A DNA stretch of 64,000 bases from Bacteroidetes bacterium 47-18 (GCA_001897155.1 MKSF01000007.1:92457-156456); one strand, 5' to 3'; positions 34,916 to 45,020 are shown, counted from the first letter of the stretch. Made by a program: numbers and translations. Notes: generated by a model from the letters alone, not told the origin.

Positions 34916-36217
34916 ATGAAAAAATTATGGCAAAAAGAGCATTCGGACTTGTCGGAGCTGGTAGAGCAATTTACAGTAGGCAGGGATCCCGAATTTGATG
35001 TATTGCTGGCAAAATACGATGTACAGGGCTCTGTGGCGCACGTGACCATGCTGGGCGAGTGCGGGCTGATGAGCGCGGAGCAGGCGGCTGCGGCTATAGA
35101 AGGCCTGCAGGAGATCGCCGGTGAAATAGAGCAGGGCCGCTTCCGTATCCGTCCGGGTGTGGAGGATGTGCATTCACAGGTGGAGCTTTTGCTGACCGAA
35201 AGGATAGGTGATACCGGTAAGATGATCCACAGCGGCAGAAGCCGTAACGACCAGGTGGCTGTAGATATCAAGCTGTACCTGAAGGATGCCTGCCAGGACA
35301 TCAAAAAAGAGATGCAGCAGCTTTTCGGGCTGCTGATCAGTCTCAGCGATCGGTATAAGGATATATTGATCCCGGGTTATACGCATCTGCAGGTAGCGAT
35401 GCCTTCTTCAGCCGGTATGTGGCTGGGCGCTTATGCCGAGAGCCTTACGGATGACCTGGCGCTGCTGGCCGCTGCTTACGGGATCTGTGATAAGAACCCG
35501 CTGGGCAGTGGGGCCGGCTATGGATCTTCGTTCCCGATCAGCAGACAAAGGACAACGGAGCTCCTGGGATTCCGGACACTGCACTGGAACAGTATCTACG
35601 CACAGATGAGCAGGGGTAAAACGGAAAAGTTCCTCAGCATGGCTGTTGCGTCTGTGGCGGCTACCTTAAGCAGGCTGGCTATGGACTGCTGTCTGTTCAA
35701 CAGCCAGAACTTCGGCTTTATCTCCTTCCCGGAACAGCTCACTACGGGCAGCAGTATCATGCCGCATAAAAAGAACCCGGATGTGCTGGAGCTGATACGC
35801 GGTAAATGCAACCGGCTGCAGGCCCTGCCCAATGAGCTGAACCTGCTGCTCACCAACCTGCCTTCCGGTTATCACCGGGAGCTGCAGCTCACCAAGGAGA
35901 TCATATTCCCTGCCATCCGGGAGCTGCTGCAATGCCTGGAGATGATGCGGCTGATGCTGTCAGGCATTCGTATAGCGGATCATATTCTTGAAGATGAGCG
36001 GTACAAATACCTGTTCAGCGTGGAAGCCGTTAACAGGCTGGTGGCGGAAGGCGTGCCTTTCAGGGATGCCTACGGGCAGGTGGCCCGCCAGATATCGGAA
36101 GGCTCTTTTGCATACAAGGGTGATATACGGCATACGCATGAAGGCAGCATCGGGAATCTCTGCAATGAAGCGATCGCGGAAGAATTTAACAGGGTATTGG
36201 GCCGGATGGATAGCTGA
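34916..36217 (+). CDS. argH: Argininosuccinate lyase
   Basis: 433 residues from the ATG at 34916, one base after the argE stop; a longer open frame upstream lies inside argE. It splits argininosuccinate into arginine and fumarate. Family signatures are VEDVHSQVELLL, HSGRSRNDQVAVD, GYTHLQVAMPSSAGMWL and the catalytic GSSIMPHKKNPDVLE. It is the last gene of the arginine operon. No clear terminator is seen within the following 160 bases. Confidence 0.97.
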   Translation: MKKLWQKEHSDLSELVEQFTVGRDPEFDVLLAKYDVQGSVAHVTMLGECGLMSAEQAAAAIEGLQEIAGEIEQGRFRIRPGVEDVHSQVELLLTERIGDTGKMIHSGRSRNDQVAVDIKLYLKDACQDIKKEMQQLFGLLISLSDRYKDILIPGYTHLQVAMPSSAGMWLGAYAESLTDDLALLAAAYGICDKNPLGSGAGYGSSFPISRQRTTELLGFRTLHWNSIYAQMSRGKTEKFLSMAVASVAATLSRLAMDCCLFNSQNFGFISFPEQLTTGSSIMPHKKNPDVLELIRGKCNRLQALPNELNLLLTNLPSGYHRELQLTKEIIFPAIRELLQCLEMMRLMLSGIRIADHILEDERYKYLFSVEAVNRLVAEGVPFRDAYGQVARQISEGSFAYKGDIRHTHEGSIGNLCNEAIAEEFNRVLGRMDS

Positions 36218-36379
36218 TGGCGGCGCATCGGTACTCCGCATGTGCCCGTAAAAAATCTGCTGCATTTTAAACTAAGACGACAGTACCGGGTCTATTATAC
36301 TATAAACAACATAATTGCTACGTACCAATTTTAGTTTACAGGAATACAACTATTATTCATTTCTTAAAATGCAGATATT

Positions 36380-36913
36380 ATGAAAAAGATCATCATTGCG
36401 GCAGTTATAGCATTGGGTATTATGAACTTTACGGCACAGGATGCCCGCGCACAGGTTTCTGTAAATGTGAATATAGGCAGTCAGCCGATGTGGGGACCTG
36501 CCGGGTACGATTATGTACAATATTATTATATACCCGAATACAATGTATATTATGATGTCATGAGCCGTCAGTATATCTACCTCAACGGCCAGCGGTGGAT
36601 ACATGCCAGGGCCTTACCGCCACGCTTCGGACATATAGATATGTACCGTACCTATAAGGTGGTAGTGAACCGGCATAACCCTTACCGTTACAATCATATG
36701 CATATGAGGGATTACGGGCATTACAGGGGCCACCGCAACCAGCGTATGCTGAGAGATTACGGCGGGCATCACGCGCACCGTCCGCATCAGGACATCCGTC
36801 GTGAGCCGTATGGCAGGGGACAGCACCGGACTGCCGGCAGGATGGACCGTCGCGATAATGGCCACCAGCATAGCAGGCAGGACAACGGCCGTCACCAGCA
36901 GCACAGAAGATAG
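36380..36913 (+). CDS. Exported Tyr/His/Arg-rich protein
   Basis: 177 residues. A signal peptide (cleavage near DARAQ) is followed by VSVNVNIGSQPMWGPAGYDY and a Tyr-rich segment YYYIPEYNVYYDVMSRQYIYL. The last 90 residues are dominated by His, Arg, Gln, Gly and Asp and are probably disordered. Similar exported proteins with the YYYxPxxxxYYD pattern occur in this phylum without known function. Metal binding by the His-rich tail is possible but unproven. A terminator follows. Confidence 0.7.
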   Translation: MKKIIIAAVIALGIMNFTAQDARAQVSVNVNIGSQPMWGPAGYDYVQYYYIPEYNVYYDVMSRQYIYLNGQRWIHARALPPRFGHIDMYRTYKVVVNRHNPYRYNHMHMRDYGHYRGHRNQRMLRDYGGHHAHRPHQDIRREPYGRGQHRTAGRMDRRDNGHQHSRQDNGRHQQHRR

Positions 36914-36970
36914 GCCGGGGGTGTGCAGGATAAAGACTGCCTGCCGTTGTCCTACCTGACAGGATATATA

Positions 36971-37007
36971 AAAAAATCACCTGATTTTAAATCAGGTGAT
37001 TTTTTTT
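36971..37007. terminator. Bidirectional terminator
   Basis: 12-bp stem ATCACCTGATTT / AAATCAGGTGAT flanked by A and T runs, between convergent genes. Confidence 0.9.
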
Positions 37008-37024
37008 ATGCGTGCCTGTATGTT

Positions 37025-37381
37025 TTACTGGGGTACATCCTTGTTATCTTCCATCAGCTTTTCTTCCGCTTTCTTCCGGAAGCTTCTGGCAAATTCTTTC
37101 AGCTCATCGGACAGATCCTCATTACGCGTTGCCCTGACATAGGTATCGGCCATGGTCATCAGCGTCTGGAAAAAGAAATCGTTCATTTCATCCACCATCA
37201 TCTTTTTGGTCCAGAGGTCCATACGGAGCGCAGTGCGCTCTTTAGGGTCCCAGAATGAGGCCATAAAAGCCTTGGCCTGCTGTGGAGTGGCTTCAGCGCT
37301 GCCGGTAGCGTTCCAGTCTATATGTTCCGGCAGGTTCTGGTTATCCAGCAATACATTTATTGTTATGGAGTGCTTTGTCAT
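37025..37381 (-). CDS. gldC: Gliding motility protein GldC
   Basis: 118 residues, the usual small GldC size. The sequence (SITINVLLDNQNLPEHIDWNA near the start, PQQAKAFMASFWDPKERTALRMDLWTKKMMVDEMNDFF in the middle) is characteristic of GldC, a soluble protein that assists gliding motility in Bacteroidota. It acts with T9SS-dependent machinery; no other gld gene is adjacent. A TACCTTTG -7 box lies 18 bases before the start on the minus strand. Confidence 0.92.
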   Translation of the reverse strand: MTKHSITINVLLDNQNLPEHIDWNATGSAEATPQQAKAFMASFWDPKERTALRMDLWTKKMMVDEMNDFFFQTLMTMADTYVRATRNEDLSDELKEFARSFRKKAEEKLMEDNKDVPQ

Positions 37382-37398
37382 AAAATTGTAAATATGTG

Positions 37399-37437
37399 CA
37401 AAGGTAAGGGAATTACTTTATCTATCTGTATAGATAA
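37399..37437 (-). promoter_or_regulatory. gldC promoter with adjacent dyad
   Basis: TACCTTTG on the minus strand (plus 37399-37406). The dyad TTATCTA / TAGATAA at 37418-37437 sits where the -33 element would be and could be an operator. Confidence 0.5.
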
Positions 37438-37785
37438 CCGGTTGCCGGTATCACTCTCACTGTGTCGCCGGTATCCGGGCGATGGGACGCAGACAGCCTT
37501 ATGAAATGCTTTTTCATATAGTGCCGTTTTGCTGCAGCAGGGGTGACACTTCTCCCACCCCCCCCCCATGCCGGTGCAAAGCCTTCCGCTCGTTTCCTGC
37601 AGCCGGTTTGCTCTAACGGTACCGCTGTTGATACAGGTTGTAATGCCTCATAATTAAGGGGTTATACAGCATAACAATTTAGTAATACTGGGGTAAGGTT
37701 TACATAACGTTACATTCATCCTGGGTTAATATTAGGTGTGGAGTTTTGCAGTGAAAATTAAAAAGCATTGCATAATAAGAATTAT
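37438..37785. other. Intergenic stretch before the TonB receptor
   Basis: Contains a run of ten Cs (37558-37567) and AT-rich sequence. No gene or clear promoter box was found. Confidence 0.45.
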
Positions 37786-40653
37786 ATGAAAAAAACATCC
37801 AGGCTGCTTCTGAAAAATATCCCCTTATTTTTAATCCTTCCGTTCCTCCAGGCGCAGGAGCTCAATGCCCAGACAGGTGTCATTAAAGGGCAGGTGATCG
37901 ACAGCCTGCTGCAGGAGGGTGCTCTGGTGGATGTGGAAGCAGTGGGTCCCCTGAAACAGGTGACCATGAGCGATGCCGACGGTAGCTTTATCATTACCAA
38001 CCTGCTGGAAGGCAACTACAAGGTGGTGGTGACTGGCGACGATTACCAATCCAGGACCTATGAAAATATCCAGGTAAAAAACGGTGATACGGTAGCGCTG
38101 ACACTCTATATTACTGCACCGGTGGCCGTGAAGGAAAAGATGGCCGGGGTGCTGGATGAAGTTAAATTTTCCTCCGCGAAGAATACCAATACCGTAGACG
38201 CCCTCATTGAGGAAACAAGGCTGAGCTCCCAGGTAGCCAACGGTATTTCCCAGGAACAGATCAAAAACTCACAGGATAAGAATGCCGCACAGGTTATGAG
38301 CCGTATCCCCGGCATCACCGTGGTAGACGGCAGGTTCGTGATGGTAAGGGGCATCCCTGAGCGTTACAACCAGGTGCTGCTGAATAATTCCATTGCCCCG
38401 AGCACGGAAGTGGATAAGCGGACCTTCTCCTTCGACCTCATACCGAGCAATGTGCTGGACCGGATGCTGATCTACAAATCGGGAGCGCCGGAAAATACCG
38501 GTGACTTTGCGGGCGGTCTTATCAAAGTATATACGGCCAATGCCAACGAGGACCACCTGACCTCCGTCAACCTTTCTTTCGGCTACCGGACCGGTACTAC
38601 CGGGAGCGATTATATCCAGTCCAAAGGCTCCGGTACAGATGCCCTGGGCTTTGATAACGGTTACCGCCAGATGCCTGCTGCGTTCCCGGTGGAAAACCTG
38701 CGGACATTGCCTAACAGGTCGCAGAAGCGGGTGGACGCCGCCAAAACCCTGCAGAACAACTTTGCGCCTGCCACGCACACCGCTATGCCGGATGTAAGCG
38801 CGGGATTCAACCTGGCGCGCAGGTTCTTTATCAAGGGTGTGCAGGTCAATACCATCAATGCCATCAACTACAGCCAGGCCTTCCTGACCTATGATAAAAG
38901 CTTCTCCCGTTACCTGGAGCTGGGCGCCGGGCAGCCGGAAGCCACCAAAAGGTTCCGGTACAGCGATAACTATAATGAGAAGGAGAACAAGATAGGCGTT
39001 ATCAGCAACTGGTCCTTCAGGTTCAACAGCAGGAATAAGCTGGAATTCCGCAACCTCTTCAACCAGATCGGTGAAAATATCACGGTCATCAGGAATGGCG
39101 AGGATTATATACAGCAAGTGGGACTGGACAGGCGCAATTACCTGTACCAATACCGCAGCAGGTCCATCTACAGCGGGCAGCTGGAAGGTACCCACGATCA
39201 CAAGATGGCCAATAAAACGGCTAAGCTGAACTGGGTACTGGGTATGAACTACCTTTTTGAAGACCAGCCGGACCTGAGAAGGTTTCGTATGATTGAGACC
39301 GCCGAAGGCTCCGGTGAGATGCGGATGATCCTGCCGCCGTCCTCCAACCTGTACGATGCGGGAAGGTTCTTCAGCAAGCTGAATGAGACCGGCTTTAACC
39401 ACAGCCTGAACTACATCCTGGATCTGAATGATAACCCGCGCCCGGTGCAGCTCAAGCTCGGGTATATGCTGGATTACAGGATGCGCAACTTCGATACCCG
39501 TTACTTCTCCTATATCTATCCCGGCAGCTCCTCGTTGGAAGTCCTGCAGCAGCTGGAAAGGCAAAGCCTGGACCGGATATTCTCCGGCGATAATATGAAG
39601 ACCACGGACGGCTTCCTGATGGAAGAAGGCACCAGGGCTTCAGACAGCTATACCGCCAGTAATTTCCTGACGGCAGGCTATGCCGGGCTGGTGCTGCCCC
39701 TGGGCAGGCTGACGCTGTCCGGCGGTGTAAGGGTGGAATACAACGTGCTGAAGCTGAACACATCGAATGATGCAGGTGGCGAGATCAATGTGAACAATCC
39801 CGTATTGTCTCCCCTGGGCTTCTTGAACTCCGATTATAACCTCACTGAAAAGACCAAGCTGAGATTCGCCTACTACAGGGCGGTGAACAGGCCTGAATTC
39901 AGGGAACTGGCTCCGTTCCTCTTTTACGACTACCAGTTCGATGCTGAAAAATACGGTAACCCTGACCTGAAAACGGCCAACATAGACAACTTCGACCTGA
40001 GGTATGAAATATACCCGAGGAAAGGAGAGGCTATCAGCATCGGCGCATTCTACAAGCACTTTACCAATCCTATCGAAACGCTGATCCTGATCCGGTCCGA
40101 ATCGCCGGCCTTTTCTTACCAGAACGCTGCCAGCTCTTACAGCCGGGGCCTGGAGCTGGAATTCCGGAAATCCTTCGAGGGTATGACCCGTTCCGGCTTC
40201 GTGGACAAGCTCAGCGCCAATGTGAATGCCGCATATATCCAGTCGCAGGTGGACTACGGTGAGAACGTGGTTACCGGGCAGGAAACGAAAAGGGCTTTGC
40301 AGGGACAATCCCCCTATATTATCAATGCTACCCTGAGCTATAATGACAAGAAATCAGGACTGCAGGTAAATACCTCCTACAATATCTTCGGAAAAAGAAT
40401 TTTTGCGGTAGGCAGCGCCCTGTTCCCTACCATATATGAAATGCCAAGGCACGCTCTGGATCTGACCGTCAGCAAATCTTTCGGGAATAACTGGGGTATC
40501 AAGCTGGGTATACAGGATCTGCTGAACTATGAAAGCAGGTTCTACCAGGATACCGACAGGGACGGAACTATCAATATGAAAGGCATGGATGATGCTATCT
40601 TCAAATTCAGGCGCGGCACACTGTACAGTTTATCACTTTCCTATAAATTTTAA
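37786..40653 (+). CDS. TonB-dependent outer membrane receptor
   Basis: 955 residues from the ATG at 37786 (a TTG at 37768 is also in frame). Order: signal peptide (to about residue 30), a carboxypeptidase-regulatory-like beta domain (GQVIDSLLQEGALVDVEAVG, to about 110), the plug domain with QVMSRIPGITVVDGRFVMVRGIPERYNQVLLNN, then a 22-strand barrel ending in LYSLSLSYKF. It imports a ligand across the outer membrane with TonB energy. A beta-helix lipoprotein and a second lipoprotein follow at 20 and 77 bases, so this is a three-gene uptake locus. It is not a SusC type; no SusD is present. The ligand is unknown. Confidence 0.93.
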   Translation: MKKTSRLLLKNIPLFLILPFLQAQELNAQTGVIKGQVIDSLLQEGALVDVEAVGPLKQVTMSDADGSFIITNLLEGNYKVVVTGDDYQSRTYENIQVKNGDTVALTLYITAPVAVKEKMAGVLDEVKFSSAKNTNTVDALIEETRLSSQVANGISQEQIKNSQDKNAAQVMSRIPGITVVDGRFVMVRGIPERYNQVLLNNSIAPSTEVDKRTFSFDLIPSNVLDRMLIYKSGAPENTGDFAGGLIKVYTANANEDHLTSVNLSFGYRTGTTGSDYIQSKGSGTDALGFDNGYRQMPAAFPVENLRTLPNRSQKRVDAAKTLQNNFAPATHTAMPDVSAGFNLARRFFIKGVQVNTINAINYSQAFLTYDKSFSRYLELGAGQPEATKRFRYSDNYNEKENKIGVISNWSFRFNSRNKLEFRNLFNQIGENITVIRNGEDYIQQVGLDRRNYLYQYRSRSIYSGQLEGTHDHKMANKTAKLNWVLGMNYLFEDQPDLRRFRMIETAEGSGEMRMILPPSSNLYDAGRFFSKLNETGFNHSLNYILDLNDNPRPVQLKLGYMLDYRMRNFDTRYFSYIYPGSSSLEVLQQLERQSLDRIFSGDNMKTTDGFLMEEGTRASDSYTASNFLTAGYAGLVLPLGRLTLSGGVRVEYNVLKLNTSNDAGGEINVNNPVLSPLGFLNSDYNLTEKTKLRFAYYRAVNRPEFRELAPFLFYDYQFDAEKYGNPDLKTANIDNFDLRYEIYPRKGEAISIGAFYKHFTNPIETLILIRSESPAFSYQNAASSYSRGLELEFRKSFEGMTRSGFVDKLSANVNAAYIQSQVDYGENVVTGQETKRALQGQSPYIINATLSYNDKKSGLQVNTSYNIFGKRIFAVGSALFPTIYEMPRHALDLTVSKSFGNNWGIKLGIQDLLNYESRFYQDTDRDGTINMKGMDDAIFKFRRGTLYSLSLSYKF

Positions 40654-40672
40654 ACATTAACAGTAAAACAAT

Positions 40673-42079
40673 ATGAAAAAACAATTAATCTCGGTAGCGG
40701 CTTTAGCAACAATATTACTGGCTGCATCATGTAAGAAAAAAGATCAACCCGGCGGTGGCGATAAACCGGCAGACTCAACCGAAATCGTGCAGTTGTCCGG
40801 AGAGTTATCCAGCCAGACTTTGTCAAAAGATAAAAAATATATGCTGGTAGGCCAGGTATTCGTAAGAGATGGCCAGACGCTGACCATCGAGCCGGGTACT
40901 GTTATCCTGGGTGAGAAAAAATCCAAAGGTACGCTGGTCATTGACAGAGGTGGTAAGCTTATGGCCAACGGTACCGCTTCAGAGCCTATCGTCTTTACTT
41001 CCAACCAGGAAGTAGGAGACAGGGACCGCGGAGACTGGGGCGGCCTTGTGATCCTGGGTAAAGCCAAAGTGAACATTCCTAACCCGTCTATCGAAGGCAT
41101 CGAGCCTGCTGTGGTATATGGCGGCAATGATGACGGCGATAACTCCGGTTCTTTACAGTACGTACGCGTGGAATTTGCAGGTATCGAGCTGACCCCCAAC
41201 AATGAGACCAACGGTATCACATTGGGTGGTGTAGGCAGCGGAACCAAATTTGAAAATATCCAGGTGTCCTACGGTGGTGATGACGGTATTGAGTGGTTTG
41301 GCGGCGCCGTGAACGGTAAATACCTTGTGGTATTCGGTACATGGGATGATTGCTTTGACATTGATAACGGTTTCTCCGGTAACCTGCAGTTCGGCCTGTC
41401 CGTACGTTACCCGAGCTATGCTGACCAGTCAGACTCCAACGGCTTCGAATGGGATACCAACGGTACCAACGAAGCTACTGACCGCCCGACAACAGCTACG
41501 GTATCTAACTTCACCATTCTCGGACCTTCCCTGGACGGTAATTCCTACTCCGGTAACTACAAATACGGTATGGACCTGAGAAGAAGGGTAGCGGCCAACC
41601 TGTTCAACTCTGTAGTAGTAGGTTTCCCTACTGCTGTAAGGATGAACCAGAATACCGTACTGCCTAACTACCAGAACGGTGACGCGCAGGTTGCCAACAA
41701 TATCTTCTACGCTAAGACCAATAAGACCGTATCCGGTAACGGTGACTTCACTGCAGATGATATCCTGAACTACCTGACTGCCAATGAGAATATCGTAGAG
41801 GCCGGTAGCGACTTCCAGGTGACTGCCGCTTATACGGCGCTGGGACTGAATACTAGCCAGTTCTTCGGCAAGACCATCAATACCAAATACCCTGCACATC
41901 CTAACTTTGCTGTGACCGGCGGTACGCTGGCTTCCGGGGCCAAGTTTACCTATGCTGCCTTCAGCCAGGCTAACAGGAGCGCTCATTTTGACAAAACTGT
42001 TGCTTTCCGCGGGGCATTCGGTTCTCAGGACTGGACCCAGGGCTGGACCAACTTTGATCCTATCAATGTAAAGTACTAA
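40673..42079 (+). CDS. Surface lipoprotein with predicted beta-helix
   Basis: 468 residues, lipoprotein signal (LATILLAASC, Cys 20). The body has repeating short strands with G/N turns (GTVILGEKKSKGTLVIDRGGKL, GDWGGLVILGKAKVNI, GLQYVRVEFAG), the pattern of a right-handed parallel beta-helix. Such proteins regularly follow TonB receptors of the carboxypeptidase-like type in Bacteroidota and are probably the exposed partner of the receptor. No catalytic motif is evident. The next lipoprotein gene starts 77 bases later. Confidence 0.82.
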   Translation: MKKQLISVAALATILLAASCKKKDQPGGGDKPADSTEIVQLSGELSSQTLSKDKKYMLVGQVFVRDGQTLTIEPGTVILGEKKSKGTLVIDRGGKLMANGTASEPIVFTSNQEVGDRDRGDWGGLVILGKAKVNIPNPSIEGIEPAVVYGGNDDGDNSGSLQYVRVEFAGIELTPNNETNGITLGGVGSGTKFENIQVSYGGDDGIEWFGGAVNGKYLVVFGTWDDCFDIDNGFSGNLQFGLSVRYPSYADQSDSNGFEWDTNGTNEATDRPTTATVSNFTILGPSLDGNSYSGNYKYGMDLRRRVAANLFNSVVVGFPTAVRMNQNTVLPNYQNGDAQVANNIFYAKTNKTVSGNGDFTADDILNYLTANENIVEAGSDFQVTAAYTALGLNTSQFFGKTINTKYPAHPNFAVTGGTLASGAKFTYAAFSQANRSAHFDKTVAFRGAFGSQDWTQGWTNFDPINVKY

Positions 42080-42156
42080 TGACAGGTATTGTACCATAAC
42101 ATCAGCTTCCGCCTGCCCGTACAGGGCAGCGGAAGCTCTCTTAAAAGAATCGTATC

Positions 42157-42741
42157 ATGAAAAACATAATTCCTTTATTTTATTTATTGTCGCTCACTTT
42201 GCTCTTTACTGCGTGCAAAGAAAAAAATGCGGACTATGATCCTGCGGCAGTTTTATCTGAAGCGGAAGCAGGAAATTTTAAATACAGCATCTCCCGTTAT
42301 GTCGGCAGGTTGCCGAAATATGCGACGGAGGACACCAAATTTGAGCTGAAATTCGATAACGATTACCGGATGATAGCCTCAAAGATCAAACTGGACAAAT
42401 ACTACGCCGGCAACGGTGATACCATATATTTCGAGATCATCAAGATAGCGCCCAGCCTGCACCTTAAGAAAACAGCCACCGGCGGGAAGCTGGTGAAGAA
42501 TGAAGCAGGCGAGATCACTTATTACGAGGAAGTGTACAGGACCTGGAAAATGACAGATAGTCTCCTGGCTGTCCGTACCCCGCTGTTTTTTGAAGCGATG
42601 ATCCGTAATCGGGATTTAACAAAATATTACACGGAAAATATAAATAATGACACATATATTGAATTTCCGAATAAATTTGTTATATTTGATGTGAAATTGC
42701 GAAAGTGGATTTCAAATTCAGATTTGGCTTATAACCGTTAA
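42157..42741 (+). CDS. Lipoprotein at the TonB receptor locus
   Basis: 194 residues with a lipoprotein signal (LLSLTLLFTAC). The mature part is mixed alpha/beta with many charged residues and no family I recognise. It is the third gene of the receptor locus and ends at a strong terminator, so it is probably part of the same uptake unit. Confidence 0.7.
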   Translation: MKNIIPLFYLLSLTLLFTACKEKNADYDPAAVLSEAEAGNFKYSISRYVGRLPKYATEDTKFELKFDNDYRMIASKIKLDKYYAGNGDTIYFEIIKIAPSLHLKKTATGGKLVKNEAGEITYYEEVYRTWKMTDSLLAVRTPLFFEAMIRNRDLTKYYTENINNDTYIEFPNKFVIFDVKLRKWISNSDLAYNR

Positions 42742-42775
42742 GCGAGTTTTTTTCATATACATTCTATTAAAGTTG

Positions 42776-42807
42776 AAGGCGCGTTTTTACGCGCTTTATT
42801 TTTTTCC
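42776..42807 (+). terminator. Intrinsic terminator of the TonB receptor locus
   Basis: Stem AGGCGCGT / ACGCGCTT with one wobble, loop TTTT, then a T-rich run of about ten. Confidence 0.85.
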
Positions 42808-42878
42808 TTTTGCCTGAGCTCTTTCAGGAAGCGCACATCCTGTCTTCTTGCCGCTGTCTTTTAAATGCTTTTAATCTT

Positions 42879-42886
42879 TAATTTTG
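42879..42886 (+). promoter_or_regulatory. Possible cinA promoter (-7 box)
   Basis: TAATTTTG matches the -7 consensus about 100 bases before cinA; no good -33 TTG is present. Confidence 0.4.
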
Positions 42887-42984
42887 TAAGTCTCCGGGCG
42901 CTTTCAGCCTTTTGCCCGGAACTGTCCCGCAACGGAATATGTTGTTTATGCGGACAGATCATTTAAAAGACATAATAACAACTT

Positions 42985-44232
42985 ATGAATGCTGCTATAA
43001 TTGCTATCGGTGGTGAGCTGGTCAACGGTCATACCCTTGATACCAACTCGCAATGGATAGCAACACACCTGGAAAACCTGGGATTTAACGTACAACTGCA
43101 TATAAATATTGCCGACCGCGAGGAAGATATCGTCAACGCGGTCCGGTACGCGATGCGGCATTGCGGGGTACTGGTGCTTTCGGGCGGGCTGGGTCCTACC
43201 CAGGATGACGTCACCAAGCTGGCGCTTTGCCGGGTATGGGGCTGCGCGATGGAGCCCCGGGAAGCCTACAGGCTGCACCTGGAGCAGCTTTATATAAAGC
43301 GCAACAAGCCGGTTCCCGAAAACCTGGGCATACAATACACCTTTCCTGCCATTGCCCGGCTGATCAGCAATGAGCTGGGAACGGCCCCGGGACTGTATAT
43401 CGGGCAGGACGATCATCATCTTATCGCGCTTCCCGGTGTACCTTTTGAAATGAAGCATATCTGGGTCCGGGAAGTGGAGCCGCTCTTGCAGGAGCACTTC
43501 CCGGCGCAAAAGCTGCTGCGGCATCATTTTGAGGTGGCGCTTGTGGGGGAGGTGTACATTGAAGAGCGGCTCACAGCGCTCAGGATGCAATACCCGGATC
43601 TGTATTTTTCCTACCTGCCGTTTTACGGCTCGGTCGATTTCAGCATTACAGCCACACGTCCCGGTTTTGATGCGGCAGTGTTCAATGGCGTAGTGCGGGA
43701 TATCCGCCGGCTGCTGGAACCCTATATTTACAGCGAATCCTCTGAAAGCATAGCTGCGGCAGTGATAAGGCTGCTGCAAAAGCATACGCTTTCCATCGGC
43801 TGTGCGGAAAGCTGTTCGGGGGGCTTTATCGGTCACCAGCTCACCAATGTCCCGGGAGCTTCGGAAGTGTACCTGGGCAGCCTGAACACTTACAGCATCA
43901 GCGCCAAAATAAATATCCTGGGTGTACCGGCAGACCTGATCTCCGTTCATACGGCGACCAGCAGGGAAGTGGCCGAGGTCATGGCGCAGCGGGCGCATAC
44001 CGTCTTCGGTTCTGATATCGGCATCAGCACTACCGGCTATATAGAAACGAGCGAAGAGCAGCCGGTGGCCTTTGTGCATACGGCCATCACCAACGGCAGG
44101 GAGCTGGAACACCACCTCATTACCCTGCCTTACGACAGGGATGCCAATAAGCAGTACCTGGCCAACCGCCTGCTATTCCACACCTATGCCTTTATCCGGA
44201 AATATGCCATCGCCGGCGGTGCCGGTTTCTGA
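42985..44232 (+). CDS. cinA: CinA-like protein, nicotinamide-nucleotide amidase
   Basis: 415 residues with both CinA domains. The N-terminal COG1058/MoaB-like domain (1-170) has AIIAIGGELVNGHTLDTNSQ and LSGGLGPTQDDVTK. The C-terminal PncC-type deamidase domain (about 260-410) has the catalytic CAESCSGGFIGHQLTNVPGAS and STTGYIE. It recycles pyridine nucleotides by hydrolysing NMN; the N-terminal domain of related proteins hydrolyses ADP-ribose. The name from competence induction is historical. It precedes carbonic anhydrase by 73 bases. Confidence 0.95.
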   Translation: MNAAIIAIGGELVNGHTLDTNSQWIATHLENLGFNVQLHINIADREEDIVNAVRYAMRHCGVLVLSGGLGPTQDDVTKLALCRVWGCAMEPREAYRLHLEQLYIKRNKPVPENLGIQYTFPAIARLISNELGTAPGLYIGQDDHHLIALPGVPFEMKHIWVREVEPLLQEHFPAQKLLRHHFEVALVGEVYIEERLTALRMQYPDLYFSYLPFYGSVDFSITATRPGFDAAVFNGVVRDIRRLLEPYIYSESSESIAAAVIRLLQKHTLSIGCAESCSGGFIGHQLTNVPGASEVYLGSLNTYSISAKINILGVPADLISVHTATSREVAEVMAQRAHTVFGSDIGISTTGYIETSEEQPVAFVHTAITNGRELEHHLITLPYDRDANKQYLANRLLFHTYAFIRKYAIAGGAGF

Positions 44233-44305
44233 TAAAAATGTATATATTTACCTGTGATTTTTGTCCTCTCCGGAGGATATTATACCCTTTATAAAAACTG
44301 ATCCT

Positions 44306-44962
44306 ATGTGTGACTACGATAAACTCTTTGACAATAACAAAGCCTGGGTGAGCAATAACCTGGCTGCAGACCCTGATTTTTTATCCAGGCTCTCCGCCGA
44401 CCAGCATCCCGATTACCTGTATATCGGCTGCAGTGACAGCAGGGTGCCTGCCAACGAGATCATGGGCCTGGCCCCCGGGGAAGTATTTGTGCACCGCAAT
44501 GTGGCCAACCTTGTCAATAATACGGACCTGAACGTAATGGCGGTCGTCAACTACGCGGTTGTGCACCTGAAGGTAAAGCATATCATTGTATGCGGGCACT
44601 ATACCTGCGGCGGCGTAAAAGCGGCCATGCAGGCCAGGGATATGGGCATACTGAACCCCTGGCTGCGCAACATCAGGGACGTTTACAGGCTGCATAAGGC
44701 GGAGCTGAATGGCATTACGGATGAGGAAGCCCGTTATGACCGCTTGGTGGAGCTGAACGTGGAAGAGCAATGTATCAACATCCTGAAATATGCTTCCGTG
44801 CAGGAATCCTACATAGCGCATGGCTATCCGGAAGTCCACGGCTGGGTCTTTGACCTGAAGTCGGGGCTTATCAAAGACCTGCAGATAAACCATAAGGAAA
44901 AGCTGCAGCAGATCCAGGAGATCTACAACCTTACGGATAAGGACTGGCATTCGCTGTTTTAG
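44306..44962 (+). CDS. can: Beta-class carbonic anhydrase
   Basis: 218 residues from the ATG at 44306; an in-frame TTG at 44261 is less likely. Zinc ligands are Cys42 (GCSDSRVP), His98 and Cys101 (CGHYTCGGV), with the Asp44-Arg46 dyad. It interconverts CO2 and bicarbonate in the cytoplasm, supplying bicarbonate for carboxylations. It is similar in length and motifs to E. coli Can. A terminator hairpin directly follows. Confidence 0.96.
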   Translation: MCDYDKLFDNNKAWVSNNLAADPDFLSRLSADQHPDYLYIGCSDSRVPANEIMGLAPGEVFVHRNVANLVNNTDLNVMAVVNYAVVHLKVKHIIVCGHYTCGGVKAAMQARDMGILNPWLRNIRDVYRLHKAELNGITDEEARYDRLVELNVEEQCINILKYASVQESYIAHGYPEVHGWVFDLKSGLIKDLQINHKEKLQQIQEIYNLTDKDWHSLF

Positions 44963-44985
44963 GGAATGAACCTTAAAATGTACAT

Positions 44986-45017
44986 AACAGTATCATTGGA
45001 AATGGTACTGTTTTTTT
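44986..45017 (+). terminator. Terminator after carbonic anhydrase
   Basis: 12-bp stem AACAGTATCATT / AATGGTACTGTT with one wobble, loop GGA, then Ts. The possible -33 TTG of the next promoter lies inside this hairpin. Confidence 0.75.
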
Positions 45018-45020
45018 GTT

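Noticed and set aside
37378..37569. 63-codon minus-strand frame upstream of gldC
   Set aside because: It crosses the gldC promoter region and a run of ten Cs; no protein features.
37786..42741. SusC/SusD polysaccharide utilisation locus
   Set aside because: The receptor is not of the SusC type and no SusD-like protein or glycoside hydrolase is present.
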